Assembly: GCA_964484515.1 (NCBI GenBank)
Contig: CAZAGT010000020.1
Location: 1-27,482 of the forward strand
Source: CAZAGT01 sp964484515
GTDB taxonomy: Bacteria; Desulfobacterota; DSM-4660; Desulfatiglandales; HGW-15
Direction of reading: 5' to 3'
Length of the DNA: 27,482 nt
Of this stretch, positions 16,611 to 25,653 are shown piece after piece. The notes below the pieces were generated by a model. That model had not been told where the DNA came from, ran no database searches, and saw only the letters and a list, made by a program, of their open reading frames with translations. Every line of letters begins with the position of its first letter. The stretch's first letter is position 1. Position numbers and translations under genes: made by a program.

Positions 16611-17384
16611 ATGAAGGTGCTCCTGACCAACGACGACGGCATTTACGCCCCGGGGCTGATGGCACTCTATCAAGAGCTTCGATCGGATCATGACCTCGCC
16701 ATCGTGGCCCCTGAGTCGGAGATGAGCGCCGTCGGCCATGCAATCAGCCTGACCTCACCGCTGAGAGTCCGCGAGGTGCACCAGAATGGAACGTTTTTCG
16801 GCCACGCTGTCGCTGGCACGCCCGCCGATTGCGTCAAGATTGCGGTCCAAGAACTCCTCAGCGAGCGGCCCGATATGATCCTCTCCGGAATCAACCCCGG
16901 GGCCAACGTGGGGGTGAACGTGCTTTATTCCGGAACGGTCTCGGCGGCGACCGAAGGGGCGTTCTTGGGGATCCGTTCGGCGGCGATATCCCTCAATACG
17001 CGCCAACGTCCCGACTTTCGTTTTGCGGCTCGGTTTGCCCGCGAGATCATCGCCTTTGTCGACAGGCAGGGTCTCGCAAAGGGAACCGCCTTGAATGTCA
17101 ATATCCCCGCTGTCCCCGGCGAACAGATCACGGGGGTCGCCATCTGCAGACAAGGCGTCGCCAGGTTTAAGGAGAGCTTCGAACGACGTATCGACCCGCG
17201 GGGCAACGTCTACTTCTGGCTGAGCGGTGAGACACCCGTCGAGGATGACAACACGGATACGGATGGCGGCGCCCTGAGGGAGAATAAGATCACGATGACC
17301 CCGATCACCTACGATCTCACATGCGAGAAGGAAATGAAGCGCTTAGGGGACGGCGAGCTGCCCGCTTTTCGAGATCTCCGGTAG
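16611..17384 (+). CDS. surE: 5'/3'-nucleotidase SurE
   Basis: Metal-dependent phosphatase acting on nucleoside monophosphates (and on polyphosphate in some bacteria), usually linked to stress survival. It is 257 aa, the normal length. The family signature opens the protein: MKVLLTNDDGIYAPG, with metal ligands Asp8 and Asp9, plus Ser39 (ESEMSAVGH) and Asn95 (SGINPGANVG). GTPADCV and YSGTVSAATEG are also present. The ATG has a strong AAAGGAGG 5 nt upstream. It stands alone; pcm and rpoS, its frequent partners in gamma-proteobacteria, are not here. Its stop is only 35 bp from the convergent stop of the oxidoreductase gene. Confidence 0.96.
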   Translation: MKVLLTNDDGIYAPGLMALYQELRSDHDLAIVAPESEMSAVGHAISLTSPLRVREVHQNGTFFGHAVAGTPADCVKIAVQELLSERPDMILSGINPGANVGVNVLYSGTVSAATEGAFLGIRSAAISLNTRQRPDFRFAARFAREIIAFVDRQGLAKGTALNVNIPAVPGEQITGVAICRQGVARFKESFERRIDPRGNVYFWLSGETPVEDDNTDTDGGALRENKITMTPITYDLTCEKEMKRLGDGELPAFRDLR

Positions 17385-17419
17385 CCGACATCCGGGAGTC
17401 ATCGGAGGTGAGCCCGTTC

Positions 17420-20400
17420 TCAACTCTCTTGGGCCGCCATCCGCTGGTAGACACGATACCTTTCTTGGGCGTCCTCGGCGGCCTGTTTGAAGAGGGCCTC
17501 GGCGCTATCCGGAAAGCTTCTCGTCAAACTCGCATACCGGACCTCGCTCATCAGGAATTCCTTAAAGTCTCCCTTGGGCTCCTTGGAGTCTAAGATAAAG
17601 GGATTTTGCCCTTCCTGCTTGCGCCGTGGGTCATAGCGGTAGAGCGGCCAATAACCTGCTTCGACCGCTCGCTTCTCCTGGTTCTGACTCTTCCCCATGT
17701 TGATCCCGTGGTTGATGCACGGCGAGTAGGCGATAATGAGGGAGGGGCCTTGATAGGATTCAGCCTCTATCAGGGCCTTCATAAGCTGGCTCTTGTTGGC
17801 GCCCATCGCCACGGAGGCAACATAGACGTAGCCATAGGTCATCGCCATCAGCCCCAGTTCTTTCTTGCGGGTCAGTTTGCCGCGTGCCGCGAACCGGGCT
17901 ACAGCGCCCATCGGAGTGGCCTTTGAAGACTGCCCCCCGGTATTCGAATAGACCTCGGTGTCCATAACGAGGATATTGACGTCGTGGCCCATGGCCATGA
18001 CGTGATCAAGGCCGCCGTAACCGATATCGTAACCCCAGCCGTCTCCGCCGATGATCCAGATCGATTTCTTGGTCAGGTAATCACTCCGATGAAGGATCTC
18101 CAGGAGGCGTGGGTTGAGCGGGGCGTCTGTCTCGATCATCTGGGTTTGAATGCTCTTTTCGATGTTGGCCCCGTATTCCTTGGAAAGGGCTCCATCGTGT
18201 CTGTTTTCGAGCCAGAGGCGAAGGGCTTCTTCAAGTCCCTCCGGAAGCTCCTCTTCCAGGGCCCCCCTGACGAGGTCGGCCAGTTTTTCGCGCCTCTGGC
18301 TCACGGCCAGCTCCATACCGAAGCCGTATTCAGCATTGTCTTCGAAAAGGGAGTTTGCCCAAGCCGGGCCATGTCCATCTTCATTCACCGTATAAGGACA
18401 ACTCGGCGCCGAACCGCCATAGATCGAGGAGCACCCCGTAGCGTTGGCGATCAGCATACGATCACCGTAAAGCTGGGTAGTGACTTTGACGTAGGGGGTT
18501 TCACCGCATCCCGGGCAGGCACCGGAGAACTCAAAGAGGGGCTGCCGGAACTGACTCCCTTTCACCGTGGTTGCGGGCATGAGGTCGTCCAGAATGGGCA
18601 GTTCAAGGGAGAACTTATGATTGGGGATCTCCTCTTCGGTTTGTGAAGCCAGAGGCTTCATAACCAACGCCTTTTTCTTGGCCGGACAAATATCAGCACA
18701 GTTTCCGCATCCGGTGCAGTCCAAGGGGCTGACCTGGATCTTAAACTGCATCCCTTTCAGCTCTTTGCCGGTAGCGGGCAAGGTCTTAAAGCTCTGCGGG
18801 GCCGCGGCGAGATCTTCCGCTCGCGCGAGAAGCGGACGAATGACGGCGTGCGGACAGACGAAAGCACATTGGTTGCACTGGATGCAGTTTTCGGAAATCC
18901 ATTCGGGGACCTTGATCGCAACCCCTCTCTTTTCGTATTTCGTCGTCGCAGTCGGAAAGACACCGTCCGGGCTGAAGGCGCTCACCGGTAGCTTATCTCC
19001 CTGCTGCGCCAGCATGGGTCTCATGACATTCGTCACAAACTCCGGTTCGTCCTGTTCGATGTAGGCCTCTTGCCCGGCATTGGCCCAGGACGCCGGGACG
19101 TCGATCTTCTTGAGGGCGTCGACCGCTTTTTCGGCGGCCTCGATGTTCATCTGGACCACCTTTTCGCCCTTCCTGCCATAGGTCTTTTTGATGGCGCCCT
19201 TCATGTACTCGAGTGCCTGCGCAGGCGGTATGACGTTGGCGATCTGAAAGAAGGCCGCCTGCATGATCATGTTGATCCGACCCCCAAGACCCAGTTCGGA
19301 GGCGATCTTGACGGCGTCGATATTATAGAAATCCAGTTTTCTCCGGGCCATCGTGCGCTTCATCGGATCGGGCAATCGGGTTGCCATGTCTTCGGCGGTC
19401 CACGGAGAGTTGAGCAGAAAGGCGCCGCCCTCCTTGATTCCGTCAAGGATGTCGTAGTCGTTCACGAAGGCGGGGTTATGGCAGGCGATGAAATCGGAGT
19501 GGGTCACCAGGTAGGGTGATTGGATGGCATGGGGGGAGAAGCGTAAGTGGGACATGGTGATCCCGCCTGACTTTTTCGCATCGTAGGCAAAATAGGCCTG
19601 AACGAACATATCCGTATTTTCGCCGATGATCTTGATCGAGTTCTTGTTGGCACCCACGGTTCCGTCGGCGCCAAGACCCCAAAACTTGCATCGCACGGTG
19701 CCCTCGGGAGACGGGTCGATCTCTTCAGTGACGGGTAAGGACGTATGGGAGACATCGTCCGTGATCCCCACGGTGAAGTGGTTCTTCGGTGCGGTCACGC
19801 GCAGGTTATCAAAGACCGACTTGACCATCGAGGGGGTAAAGTCCTTGCTCCCCAAGCCGTAGCGTCCGCCCACGACGACTGCGCCTTCCGACTGTTCATG
19901 GAAGACCGTACAGACGTCCTGATAGAGGGGCTCCCCCAGGGCGCCCGGTGCCTTGGTTCGCTCCAGGACAGCTATTCGTTCAGCGGTCGCCGGGAGGGCC
20001 CGCAGGAAATGTTCCTGAGAGAAGGGATGATAGAGGCGTACCTTGACCAGACCAAGCCTCTCACCTCGGCCGTTGAGATAATTGACGGTCTCCTCGATCA
20101 CATCGCAGCCCGATGCCATGGCGACGATAATCCGATCCGCCTCTGGATCCCCCACGTAGTCAAAAAGATTGTAGGATCGACCGACCAGGTCGCCCACCTT
20201 TTTCATCTCTTCCTCTACGATGTGAGGGACCCTCGTGAAGTAGGGATTAGGAGCTTCTCTGTTTTGAAAAAAGATGTCAGGGTTTTGAGCGGTCCCGCGT
20301 AACTGGGGATACTCCGGGTTCAAGCAGCGGCTTCTAAAGTCATCGATCGCCTCCCAGTCGACCAGCTTCGCCATGTCCTCATAGGAAATAATGTCGACCT

Positions 20401-20944
20401 TCTGGATTTCACTCGAGGTCCTAAAACCGTCAAAGAAATGGACAAACGGAAGACTGGCGCGAATACTGGCAAGGTGGGTCACCAGGGCGAGATCCATGAC
20501 TTCTTGGACGGACGCCGAGGCCAACATGGAAAAACCGGTCTGCCGGACCGCGTTCACATCACCGTGGTCCCCAAAGATGGAGAGGGCGTGAGCAGCGACG
20601 GCCCGTGCCGATACATGGAAGACGCAGGGCATGATTTCACCCGCGATCTTGTACATGTTCGGAATCATAAGCAGAAGGCCCTGTGAGGCCGTGAAGGTGG
20701 TCGCTAGAGCGCCAGCCGACAGGGCCCCGTGAACGGCCCCGGCCGCCCCAGCCTCCGACTGCATCTCCTGGACGTTCAGGATTTGGCCGAAGATGTTTTT
20801 GCGCTCGCGTGCAGCCCAATCGTCACAGTATTCTCCCATACTGCTTGAGGGTGTGATCGGATAGATGGCGGCAACCTCGCTGAGCGCATAGGCTACATGG
20901 GCAGCGGCCTCATTCCCTTCAATCGTCATCTGTTTCTGACTCAT
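17420..20944 (-). CDS. nifJ: Pyruvate:ferredoxin (flavodoxin) oxidoreductase, single-chain
   Basis: Interconverts pyruvate + CoA and acetyl-CoA + CO2 with ferredoxin as electron carrier. It is 1174 aa, the full homodimeric form. Domains in order: the pyrimidine-binding domain (GNEAAAHVAYALSEV, YPITPSS), the transketolase-C-like and gamma domains, a two-cluster ferredoxin domain (CNQCAFVCPHA near residue 690, CTGCGNCADICP near 740), the proximal cluster motif CPGCGETP, and the thiamine diphosphate site (GDGWGYDIGYGG near 965 and NTGGQSSK). The start is the ATG at 20942-20944, with AAGGAG 7 nt upstream. The frame stays open 18 codons further, but those residues look non-coding. Close to the acs genes, it probably links acetyl-CoA to pyruvate. 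The symbols por/pfor are equally used. Confidence 0.96.
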   Translation of the reverse strand: MSQKQMTIEGNEAAAHVAYALSEVAAIYPITPSSSMGEYCDDWAARERKNIFGQILNVQEMQSEAGAAGAVHGALSAGALATTFTASQGLLLMIPNMYKIAGEIMPCVFHVSARAVAAHALSIFGDHGDVNAVRQTGFSMLASASVQEVMDLALVTHLASIRASLPFVHFFDGFRTSSEIQKVDIISYEDMAKLVDWEAIDDFRSRCLNPEYPQLRGTAQNPDIFFQNREAPNPYFTRVPHIVEEEMKKVGDLVGRSYNLFDYVGDPEADRIIVAMASGCDVIEETVNYLNGRGERLGLVKVRLYHPFSQEHFLRALPATAERIAVLERTKAPGALGEPLYQDVCTVFHEQSEGAVVVGGRYGLGSKDFTPSMVKSVFDNLRVTAPKNHFTVGITDDVSHTSLPVTEEIDPSPEGTVRCKFWGLGADGTVGANKNSIKIIGENTDMFVQAYFAYDAKKSGGITMSHLRFSPHAIQSPYLVTHSDFIACHNPAFVNDYDILDGIKEGGAFLLNSPWTAEDMATRLPDPMKRTMARRKLDFYNIDAVKIASELGLGGRINMIMQAAFFQIANVIPPAQALEYMKGAIKKTYGRKGEKVVQMNIEAAEKAVDALKKIDVPASWANAGQEAYIEQDEPEFVTNVMRPMLAQQGDKLPVSAFSPDGVFPTATTKYEKRGVAIKVPEWISENCIQCNQCAFVCPHAVIRPLLARAEDLAAAPQSFKTLPATGKELKGMQFKIQVSPLDCTGCGNCADICPAKKKALVMKPLASQTEEEIPNHKFSLELPILDDLMPATTVKGSQFRQPLFEFSGACPGCGETPYVKVTTQLYGDRMLIANATGCSSIYGGSAPSCPYTVNEDGHGPAWANSLFEDNAEYGFGMELAVSQRREKLADLVRGALEEELPEGLEEALRLWLENRHDGALSKEYGANIEKSIQTQMIETDAPLNPRLLEILHRSDYLTKKSIWIIGGDGWGYDIGYGGLDHVMAMGHDVNILVMDTEVYSNTGGQSSKATPMGAVARFAARGKLTRKKELGLMAMTYGYVYVASVAMGANKSQLMKALIEAESYQGPSLIIAYSPCINHGINMGKSQNQEKRAVEAGYWPLYRYDPRRKQEGQNPFILDSKEPKGDFKEFLMSEVRYASLTRSFPDSAEALFKQAAEDAQERYRVYQRMAAQES

Positions 20945-21510
20945 AGTATTCTCCTTGCAGAAATCAACGTTACCGTGCAGCAGTTTCAAATCCAGCAAAG
21001 CCTCGCCCGCGTAGCGCTCTGAAGCAGATCAGCGGCGAGCCAAATCAAAATAGCTCTTTGTTGGGATCATGTTAGGTTCTGGAAAGATCTCAACGCGGGC
21101 GACGCCTGCATGGTGGTCAAGGGTCTAACCTGATAACCTTGTTTTGATTTAACCAGCAAAAATCATACAGCTGTGCGGAAAAGTCAACCTCAAAAGAGCG
21201 ATGCGGTGAGTTGTGCGGCCGGTGGCCGGTGGACCGTTGCGGAGGGGTCACATCCGTGGACGTGGCCGAAATCGGATGCCGTATACCTCGCGACCTTCCA
21301 ATTCTGAGACAGTATCTGGAAGGCATAAAAGAAAAGGAACTCTATCGAGACTCCCGGATGGACTGCGCCGGGAGAAGGAAGGAAACAAACGCTCTCGCGG
21401 CTCAGACACGCCCCGGGGATCTTCACAGCCGGGGCAAACACGGAATCCACCACGCCACGCCGCTTATGCGGGTAGCAAGGTGTGAAGGGCCATTCCCGGA
21501 TGGACACGAG
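20945..21510. other. Intergenic region upstream of the oxidoreductase gene, 566 bp
   Basis: No convincing gene. Two perfect 7-bp hairpins lie at 21351-21374 (CTCCCGG/CCGGGAG, 10-nt loop) and 21410-21435 (GCCCCGG/CCGGGGC, 12-nt loop), both without T tracts. A 12-bp direct repeat occurs at 21352-21363 and 21494-21505. A 9-bp inverted pair AAATCAAAA (21042-21050) and TTTTGATTT (21142-21150) lies closer to the oxidoreductase start. On the minus strand TTGACT and TATGAT occur around 21160-21190 but are spaced by only 14 nt, so they are a poor promoter. The lepB-proximal 250 bp could be a decayed repeat element; this is a guess. Confidence 0.5.
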
Positions 21511-22128
21511 CTAATTGACCAGATGTAGGAATCGCTTCCAATGGGGCCAGGACCAATAGATAATAAAGGCCTTACCTTTGATCGAAGGGCTCGAAACACA
21601 TCCCCAGAACCGGCTGTCATAGCTGTGTTCCCGATTGTCCCCCATCACAAAATAGTGGTTGGCGGGAACGGTGACGGGCCCGAAGTGATTCCTGCCGCCC
21701 GAGTTCGGGTTGTTCCGTTTGCCGCCCGCGTAAAACGCGTGCTTATCGGCATATAGCTTACCGTTGATGTAGACCTTGTGATCGGTGATTTCGATGGTCT
21801 CCCCCGGCAGACCGATCACTCGTTTGATAAAGTCCTTGCTCTCGTCGACCGGATAGATAAACACAATCACATCGCCTCTCTGCGGTTGGCTAATCGGTAT
21901 CAGAGTGTACCGAATGAAGGGGAGCTTGACACCGTAGAGGAACTTGTTGACGAGGATATGATCTCCGATCTGCAGTGTCGGTTTCATGGAACCGGATGGA
22001 ATCTTAAAGGCCTGGACAACAAACGTCCGTATGAAGAGCGCGAGGAGAATGGCGATGACGGCCGCTTCTCCGTATTCCCTGAAAGTGCTTTTCTTCTTGA
22101 TTCTGCCGCTGTTTTTCCGATCCTCCAA
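21511..22128 (-). CDS. lepB: Signal peptidase I
   Basis: Membrane-anchored serine protease that removes signal peptides from exported preproteins, 205 aa. One N-terminal membrane segment (about residues 21-38) is followed by the catalytic Ser47 in PSGSMKPTL, the general base Lys102 in IKRVIGLPGE, and the GDNREHSYDSRFWG box. The start is TTG at 22126-22128, supported by AGGAGG 5 nt upstream; the next Met (48) lies beyond the catalytic serine, so no ATG start is possible. A plausible promoter lies upstream. It is a single gene, divergent from the pil cluster. Confidence 0.96.
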   Translation of the reverse strand: MEDRKNSGRIKKKSTFREYGEAAVIAILLALFIRTFVVQAFKIPSGSMKPTLQIGDHILVNKFLYGVKLPFIRYTLIPISQPQRGDVIVFIYPVDESKDFIKRVIGLPGETIEITDHKVYINGKLYADKHAFYAGGKRNNPNSGGRNHFGPVTVPANHYFVMGDNREHSYDSRFWGCVSSPSIKGKAFIIYWSWPHWKRFLHLVN

Positions 22129-22225
22129 AGATCCCTCCTAGAAGCAGGATACCGGCCAAAGCGAACGGAGCTCGACCCGGAAACTGGTATGGTAATTGCA
22201 GATTGCCTCTTTTGTCATGACGCCG

Positions 22226-22255
22226 AATTTAATCCCCATAGGATTTGTTTGTAAA
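22226..22255 (-). promoter_or_regulatory. Possible promoter of lepB
   Basis: On the minus strand TTTACA (22250-22255, 5/6) and TAAATT (22226-22231, 4/6) are spaced by 18 nt, about 100 nt upstream of the lepB start. Confidence 0.35.
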
Positions 22256-22457
22256 GGAATTTTTGTAGCTTGCCGATGACCGAATTGTTGTCCCAATGGA
22301 GCGCGCAACAAGTCCAAATGCGAGGTCGGTCGATGGAAGGCGTTTCGTTGTTACGGAAGGAGATAAAGGCGATACACAATATGTAGCGATGAGTTCGTCT
22401 GTTATGCCCTATATATCATATAATTATATAAATTTAAGTTAATTTAGAAAAAGATAC

Positions 22458-22488
22458 TTGACAAATAGCCTCATATATATATTATAAC
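22458..22488 (+). promoter_or_regulatory. Putative promoter of the HTH-pil cluster
   Basis: A perfect TTGACA (22458-22463) is followed by an A+T stretch giving ATTATA at 17-nt spacing or TATAAC (22483-22488) at 19-nt spacing. It lies within the A+T-rich block and about 50 nt before the first ribosome binding site. Confidence 0.55.
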
Positions 22489-22539
22489 AGCCTGCCAGAT
22501 GTGTCTAAATTGTGGTAACCTGTAAATCTGGAGGTAAAA

Positions 22540-22740
22540 TTGGGGCATAATAGTGTGAAAGAAATTAGGGAGCAACTCCTCATGAGCAAGGCGGAGTTGG
22601 CGCGAAAGGCCGGGGTTTCCCCGCTAACCATTGACAGGATTGAGAAAGGTATGAGCTGCCGGATGGAGACCAAAAGGAAGATTATCCTGGCGCTCGGCTA
22701 CAATCTCGAGGACAAGCTAAAGATCTTTCCGCAGAACTAG
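22540..22740 (+). CDS. Small XRE/Cro-type helix-turn-helix protein
   Basis: A 66-aa protein that is almost entirely one helix-turn-helix of the XRE (HTH_3) type: KEIREQLLMSKAELARKAGV, then SPLTIDRIEKG, then KIILALGYNLEDK. It probably binds DNA as a dimer. The start is TTG 22540, supported by GGAGG 5 nt upstream; no ATG lies close enough. It is followed 13 nt later by pilM on the same strand and shares the A+T-rich promoter region, so it may be an autoregulator or regulator of the pilus genes. That role is inferred from position only. Confidence 0.85.
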   Translation: MGHNSVKEIREQLLMSKAELARKAGVSPLTIDRIEKGMSCRMETKRKIILALGYNLEDKLKIFPQN

Positions 22741-22753
22741 GACAGGTTGACAG

Positions 22754-23854
22754 ATGCCCATCTCCAAGAAGAGCCAGTTGGTCGGACTGGATATCGGATC
22801 ACACTCGATCAAGCTGGTCGAGATCGAACATAGCAAGCGAGGTCCGATCCTCAAGAACTTCGGGATCATTGGACTGCCCCGCGAAGCCATCGTGGAGGGG
22901 TCTATTAGGGAGATGGAGATCGTCTCCGCAGCTATCAAGACCCTCTTCAAGAGCCTGAAGACCAGAAACAAGAATGTGGCAACGTCCATCTCGGGGTACT
23001 CCGTTATCGTGAAGAAGATCAGCATCGACCAACGGGACGAGGCGGAATTGGAAAGTACCATCCATGATGAGGCCGAGCAGTACATCCCTTTCGACATCAA
23101 TGATGTCAACCTGGATTATGAAGTCCTGGCGGCCGACGAAGGGGGAGCCGGCGCGGACGGCAGGACGACCGAATCCGCCGGCAAGGAAGACGGGCAACTC
23201 ATGGAGGTCATGCTTGTCGCGGCCAAGAAGGACATGGTGGACGACTACGAGGGGCTTCTCCAGCTGGCGGGTCTGAATCCCGTGGTCCTGGACGTCGATG
23301 CATTCGCGCTCCAAAACGCCATCGAGATCAACGCGGACGAGACCACCGGCTGCTACGCCGTTGTAAACGTGGGGTCCGAGGAATTGGGCATCAACGCTAT
23401 CAAGAACGGCGTTTCCATGTTTACGAGGGATTCTTCCTACGGGGGATCTCAGATCACGGACGGCATCGCGTCGAAACTCGAGCTCTCCTTTGAAGAGGCG
23501 GAGAAGATGAAACTGGGTGGTCTCAAGGCGGAGACGGAAAGGAGCACCTTGGAAGAGGTCTTCACCTCTGCAGTTTCGGGCTGGGTCCAGGAGATCAAAC
23601 GCGCCCTTGATTTCTTGGCAACCACCTACCCGGATGAAGTCATAGAGAAGATCTACGTCAGTGGAGGTTCATGCAGGGTTCCCGGGTTTCAGAAATACTT
23701 GGAGATGGAGACGGATATCCCCGTCGTAGAATTGAACCCCTTTGCCAACCTTGAGGTCAATCCCAAGACATTTGATCCGAACTATCTCAGCTATATGGCG
23801 CCTCAGGCGGCCGTCGCCGTCGGTTTGGCGTTACGAAGCATTGGTGACAAATGA
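22754..23854 (+). CDS. pilM: Type IV pilus assembly protein PilM
   Basis: Actin-like (FtsA/ASKHA fold) cytoplasmic ATPase that binds the N-terminus of PilN and forms the inner-membrane alignment complex of the type IV pilus; 366 aa. The phosphate-1-like motif VGLDIGSHSIKLVEI lies at residues 10-24, the adenosine-type motif VSGGSCRVPGF near 308-318, and a SHS2-like region in between. The ATG at 22754 has only a weak AGGTTGA upstream, so translation may depend on the preceding small gene. Its stop overlaps the pilN start by 4 nt (ATGA). It contains an unusual Gly/Ala-rich loop (about 127-148) that is probably disordered. Confidence 0.95.
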   Translation: MPISKKSQLVGLDIGSHSIKLVEIEHSKRGPILKNFGIIGLPREAIVEGSIREMEIVSAAIKTLFKSLKTRNKNVATSISGYSVIVKKISIDQRDEAELESTIHDEAEQYIPFDINDVNLDYEVLAADEGGAGADGRTTESAGKEDGQLMEVMLVAAKKDMVDDYEGLLQLAGLNPVVLDVDAFALQNAIEINADETTGCYAVVNVGSEELGINAIKNGVSMFTRDSSYGGSQITDGIASKLELSFEEAEKMKLGGLKAETERSTLEEVFTSAVSGWVQEIKRALDFLATTYPDEVIEKIYVSGGSCRVPGFQKYLEMETDIPVVELNPFANLEVNPKTFDPNYLSYMAPQAAVAVGLALRSIGDK

Positions 23855-24456
23855 TCAAGATCAACTTATTCCCTTTTAGGGCAGCCAGGAAAAGAGAGAA
23901 CATTCGCCGGCAGATCCTTTGCTATGTCGCCAGTGTGCTGATCCTAGTGGCGGTCATGGTCATCTATTTTCAAAAGCTGAACGGTGACTTGAACGCCGTC
24001 GTGAGCGAGCAGAAGCATCTTCAGGCGGAACTGGCCACGTACCAGGAAACCATCAAGCTCATCAACGAACTGGATAAGAGGACACAGGAGATCAAGACCA
24101 AGCTGGCGGTCATCAAAGAGCTCGAGATGAAAAAGACGGGACCGGTTCATCTGATCGATGAAATCGCGATGGCGGTGCCGAAGGACAAACTGTGGCTCAA
24201 TTCCCTTATTGAGACCAAAGGATCCCTGACCCTTACCGGAACGGCCATGGATAACGAGACGGTGGCCCTGTTCATGACCAACCTTGAAAAATCGGACTAT
24301 GTCAGCTCCGTCGATCTGGAGAGTGCCAAGCTACGCAACCTGCCTAAGTTCAACCTGAATGTCTCCGATTTCGTTCTGAATTGTAAGACGTACGCGTACA
24401 AGCCGAAGAAAGCATCGCAGCAAGCAAAGAATGCTGGTGGAAAGCGAAAGAGTTAG
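23851..24456 (+). CDS. pilN: Type IV pilus assembly protein PilN
   Basis: Bitopic inner-membrane protein that joins PilM (through its cytoplasmic INLFPFR motif, residues 4-10, as MIKINLFPFR) to PilO. It is 201 aa with one membrane segment (about residues 22-40), then a coiled-coil stretch (about 42-95) and a periplasmic ferredoxin-like domain (VPKDKLWLNSLIETKGSLTL onward). The C-terminus is basic (KPKKASQQ to GGKRKS). It overlaps pilM by 4 nt and is followed 13 nt later by pilO, so the genes are translationally linked. Confidence 0.94.
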   Translation: MIKINLFPFRAARKRENIRRQILCYVASVLILVAVMVIYFQKLNGDLNAVVSEQKHLQAELATYQETIKLINELDKRTQEIKTKLAVIKELEMKKTGPVHLIDEIAMAVPKDKLWLNSLIETKGSLTLTGTAMDNETVALFMTNLEKSDYVSSVDLESAKLRNLPKFNLNVSDFVLNCKTYAYKPKKASQQAKNAGGKRKS

Positions 24457-24469
24457 GTGACGGGGAAAC

Positions 24470-25042
24470 ATGGAGACCGGGGCATTTATTGAAAAGATCG
24501 AAAAGATAAAGACACCCATCAGGCTTTTGATCCTGGCGGGAACCGTCGTCCTCTTGGCGGGCCTTTTTGTCTGGTTGATCTATCTGCCGAAGGCCGAGGC
24601 CATTACCAAGACCAAGGGGGAGATCGGACAACTCCAAATGCAACTCAACCGCGCCAAACTGAAGGCGAGAAAAAAGGAGCAGTTCGAGGCGGAGTTCGCC
24701 GAGGTGAACGCCCAGTTTCAGGAGGCCCTTCGGCTTCTACCGAACAAGAAAGAGACACCCAGTCTCCTCAGGAAAATCACCCAATTGGGGACCGATTCCA
24801 GTCTCGAGTTTCGTCTCTTCAGTCCCCAGAAGGGCCGGGATCGGGGCTTCTACATGGAAATCCCGGTCTCCATTGAAGTCAGCGGCAATTACCACGACGT
24901 GGCCGTCTTTTTCGATAAAGTGGGCCGAATGGAGAGGATCGTCAACATCTTGGATGTATCCATGAAACCGGTCCAACGCCGCTCGACGTCGCTGATCACC
25001 AAATGTACGGCCGTAACCTATCGATTCAAAGGCGGAGAATGA
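24470..25042 (+). CDS. pilO: Type IV pilus assembly protein PilO
   Basis: Bitopic inner-membrane protein that pairs with PilN in the periplasm and contacts PilP; 190 aa. A short cytoplasmic start is followed by a membrane segment (about 18-40, LLILAGTVVLLAGLFVWLIY). Then comes a coiled coil (about 48-88) and a periplasmic domain with the family's LPNKKETPSLLRKITQLG and GNYHDVAVFFDKVGRMERIVNI segments. The stop overlaps the pilP start (ATGATG). Confidence 0.95.
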   Translation: METGAFIEKIEKIKTPIRLLILAGTVVLLAGLFVWLIYLPKAEAITKTKGEIGQLQMQLNRAKLKARKKEQFEAEFAEVNAQFQEALRLLPNKKETPSLLRKITQLGTDSSLEFRLFSPQKGRDRGFYMEIPVSIEVSGNYHDVAVFFDKVGRMERIVNILDVSMKPVQRRSTSLITKCTAVTYRFKGGE

Positions 25043-25578
25043 TGAGGCGGCAGCCGAGACATCGCATCCTATTCTTCATAGCGGCCTGGATCATGCTCAT
25101 AACCGCTCATGCGGTCGCCGGTCCACCGGCGGTGATTTACAAGGACGCCAGGCCCCCTAAGATGATATTCGCGGCGAAAACCCCCCCGAGTGAGCAAGAG
25201 TTGCTTGGTGGATCAGAAGAGGAAGTGGCCTACGTATACGATCCGACAGGCAAGACGGATCCCTTCAAGTCTTTCATCGCTGACCAGGAGGAGGTCGCGG
25301 AACAGAAAAGAAACAAACCGAAGACCTACTTGGAGACCCTGGACCTGTCCCAGCTCGAGCTGATCGCCATCATCACGGGGCCGAAAGGCAACTACGCCAT
25401 GGTGCGTGATTCGAAGGGCCTGGGCCACGTGATCAGGAAAGGAACGGCCATCGGAACCAATGGGGGCATCGTGGACGCCATCAGCGCTGAGAAGGTGACC
25501 GTACGGGAGGAGTTCAGAGATTTTAGGGGTCGCGTAAAGTACAAACAAGTCGCCAAAAAACTACCCTCGCTCGAGTAG
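25039..25578 (+). CDS. pilP: Type IV pilus assembly protein PilP
   Basis: Periplasmic protein that links PilN/PilO to the secretin PilQ; 179 aa. I start at the ATG at 25039, which overlaps the pilO stop and has GGCGGAG just upstream; the next codon is also ATG (25042). The frame is open 12 codons further upstream but inside pilO. An N-terminal hydrophobic segment (ILFFIAAWIMLITAHAVAG) ends in an AxA-like peptidase I site. There is no cysteine and so no lipobox, although PilP is a lipoprotein in Pseudomonas and Neisseria. The conserved C-terminal part contains LSQLELIAIITGPKGNYAMV and GHVIRKGTAIG. Confidence 0.93.
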   Translation: MMRRQPRHRILFFIAAWIMLITAHAVAGPPAVIYKDARPPKMIFAAKTPPSEQELLGGSEEEVAYVYDPTGKTDPFKSFIADQEEVAEQKRNKPKTYLETLDLSQLELIAIITGPKGNYAMVRDSKGLGHVIRKGTAIGTNGGIVDAISAEKVTVREEFRDFRGRVKYKQVAKKLPSLE

Positions 25579-25653
25579 GTCGTCCCGCAGATGGAGTGGC
25601 CCCGGATAGAGCGAAGGTGTACGTTTAGAGGATATTTCAAGGAGAGATCATCC

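Larger units (their letters stand above)
22129..22539. other. Divergent lepB / pil-operon control region, 411 bp
   Basis: No gene is seen. A very A+T-rich block runs from about 22408 to 22490, containing the likely pil-cluster promoter and many TATA-like steps; it could act as an UP element or bent DNA. The middle part (about 22260-22400) has no recognisable signal. A lepB promoter candidate lies at 22226-22255. Confidence 0.55.

Noticed and set aside
21211..21528. A 105-aa plus-strand gene downstream of lepB
   Set aside because: There is no ribosome site, the composition is Arg/Gly-rich and erratic, and it overlaps the lepB 3' end on the other strand; more likely non-coding or repeat-derived.
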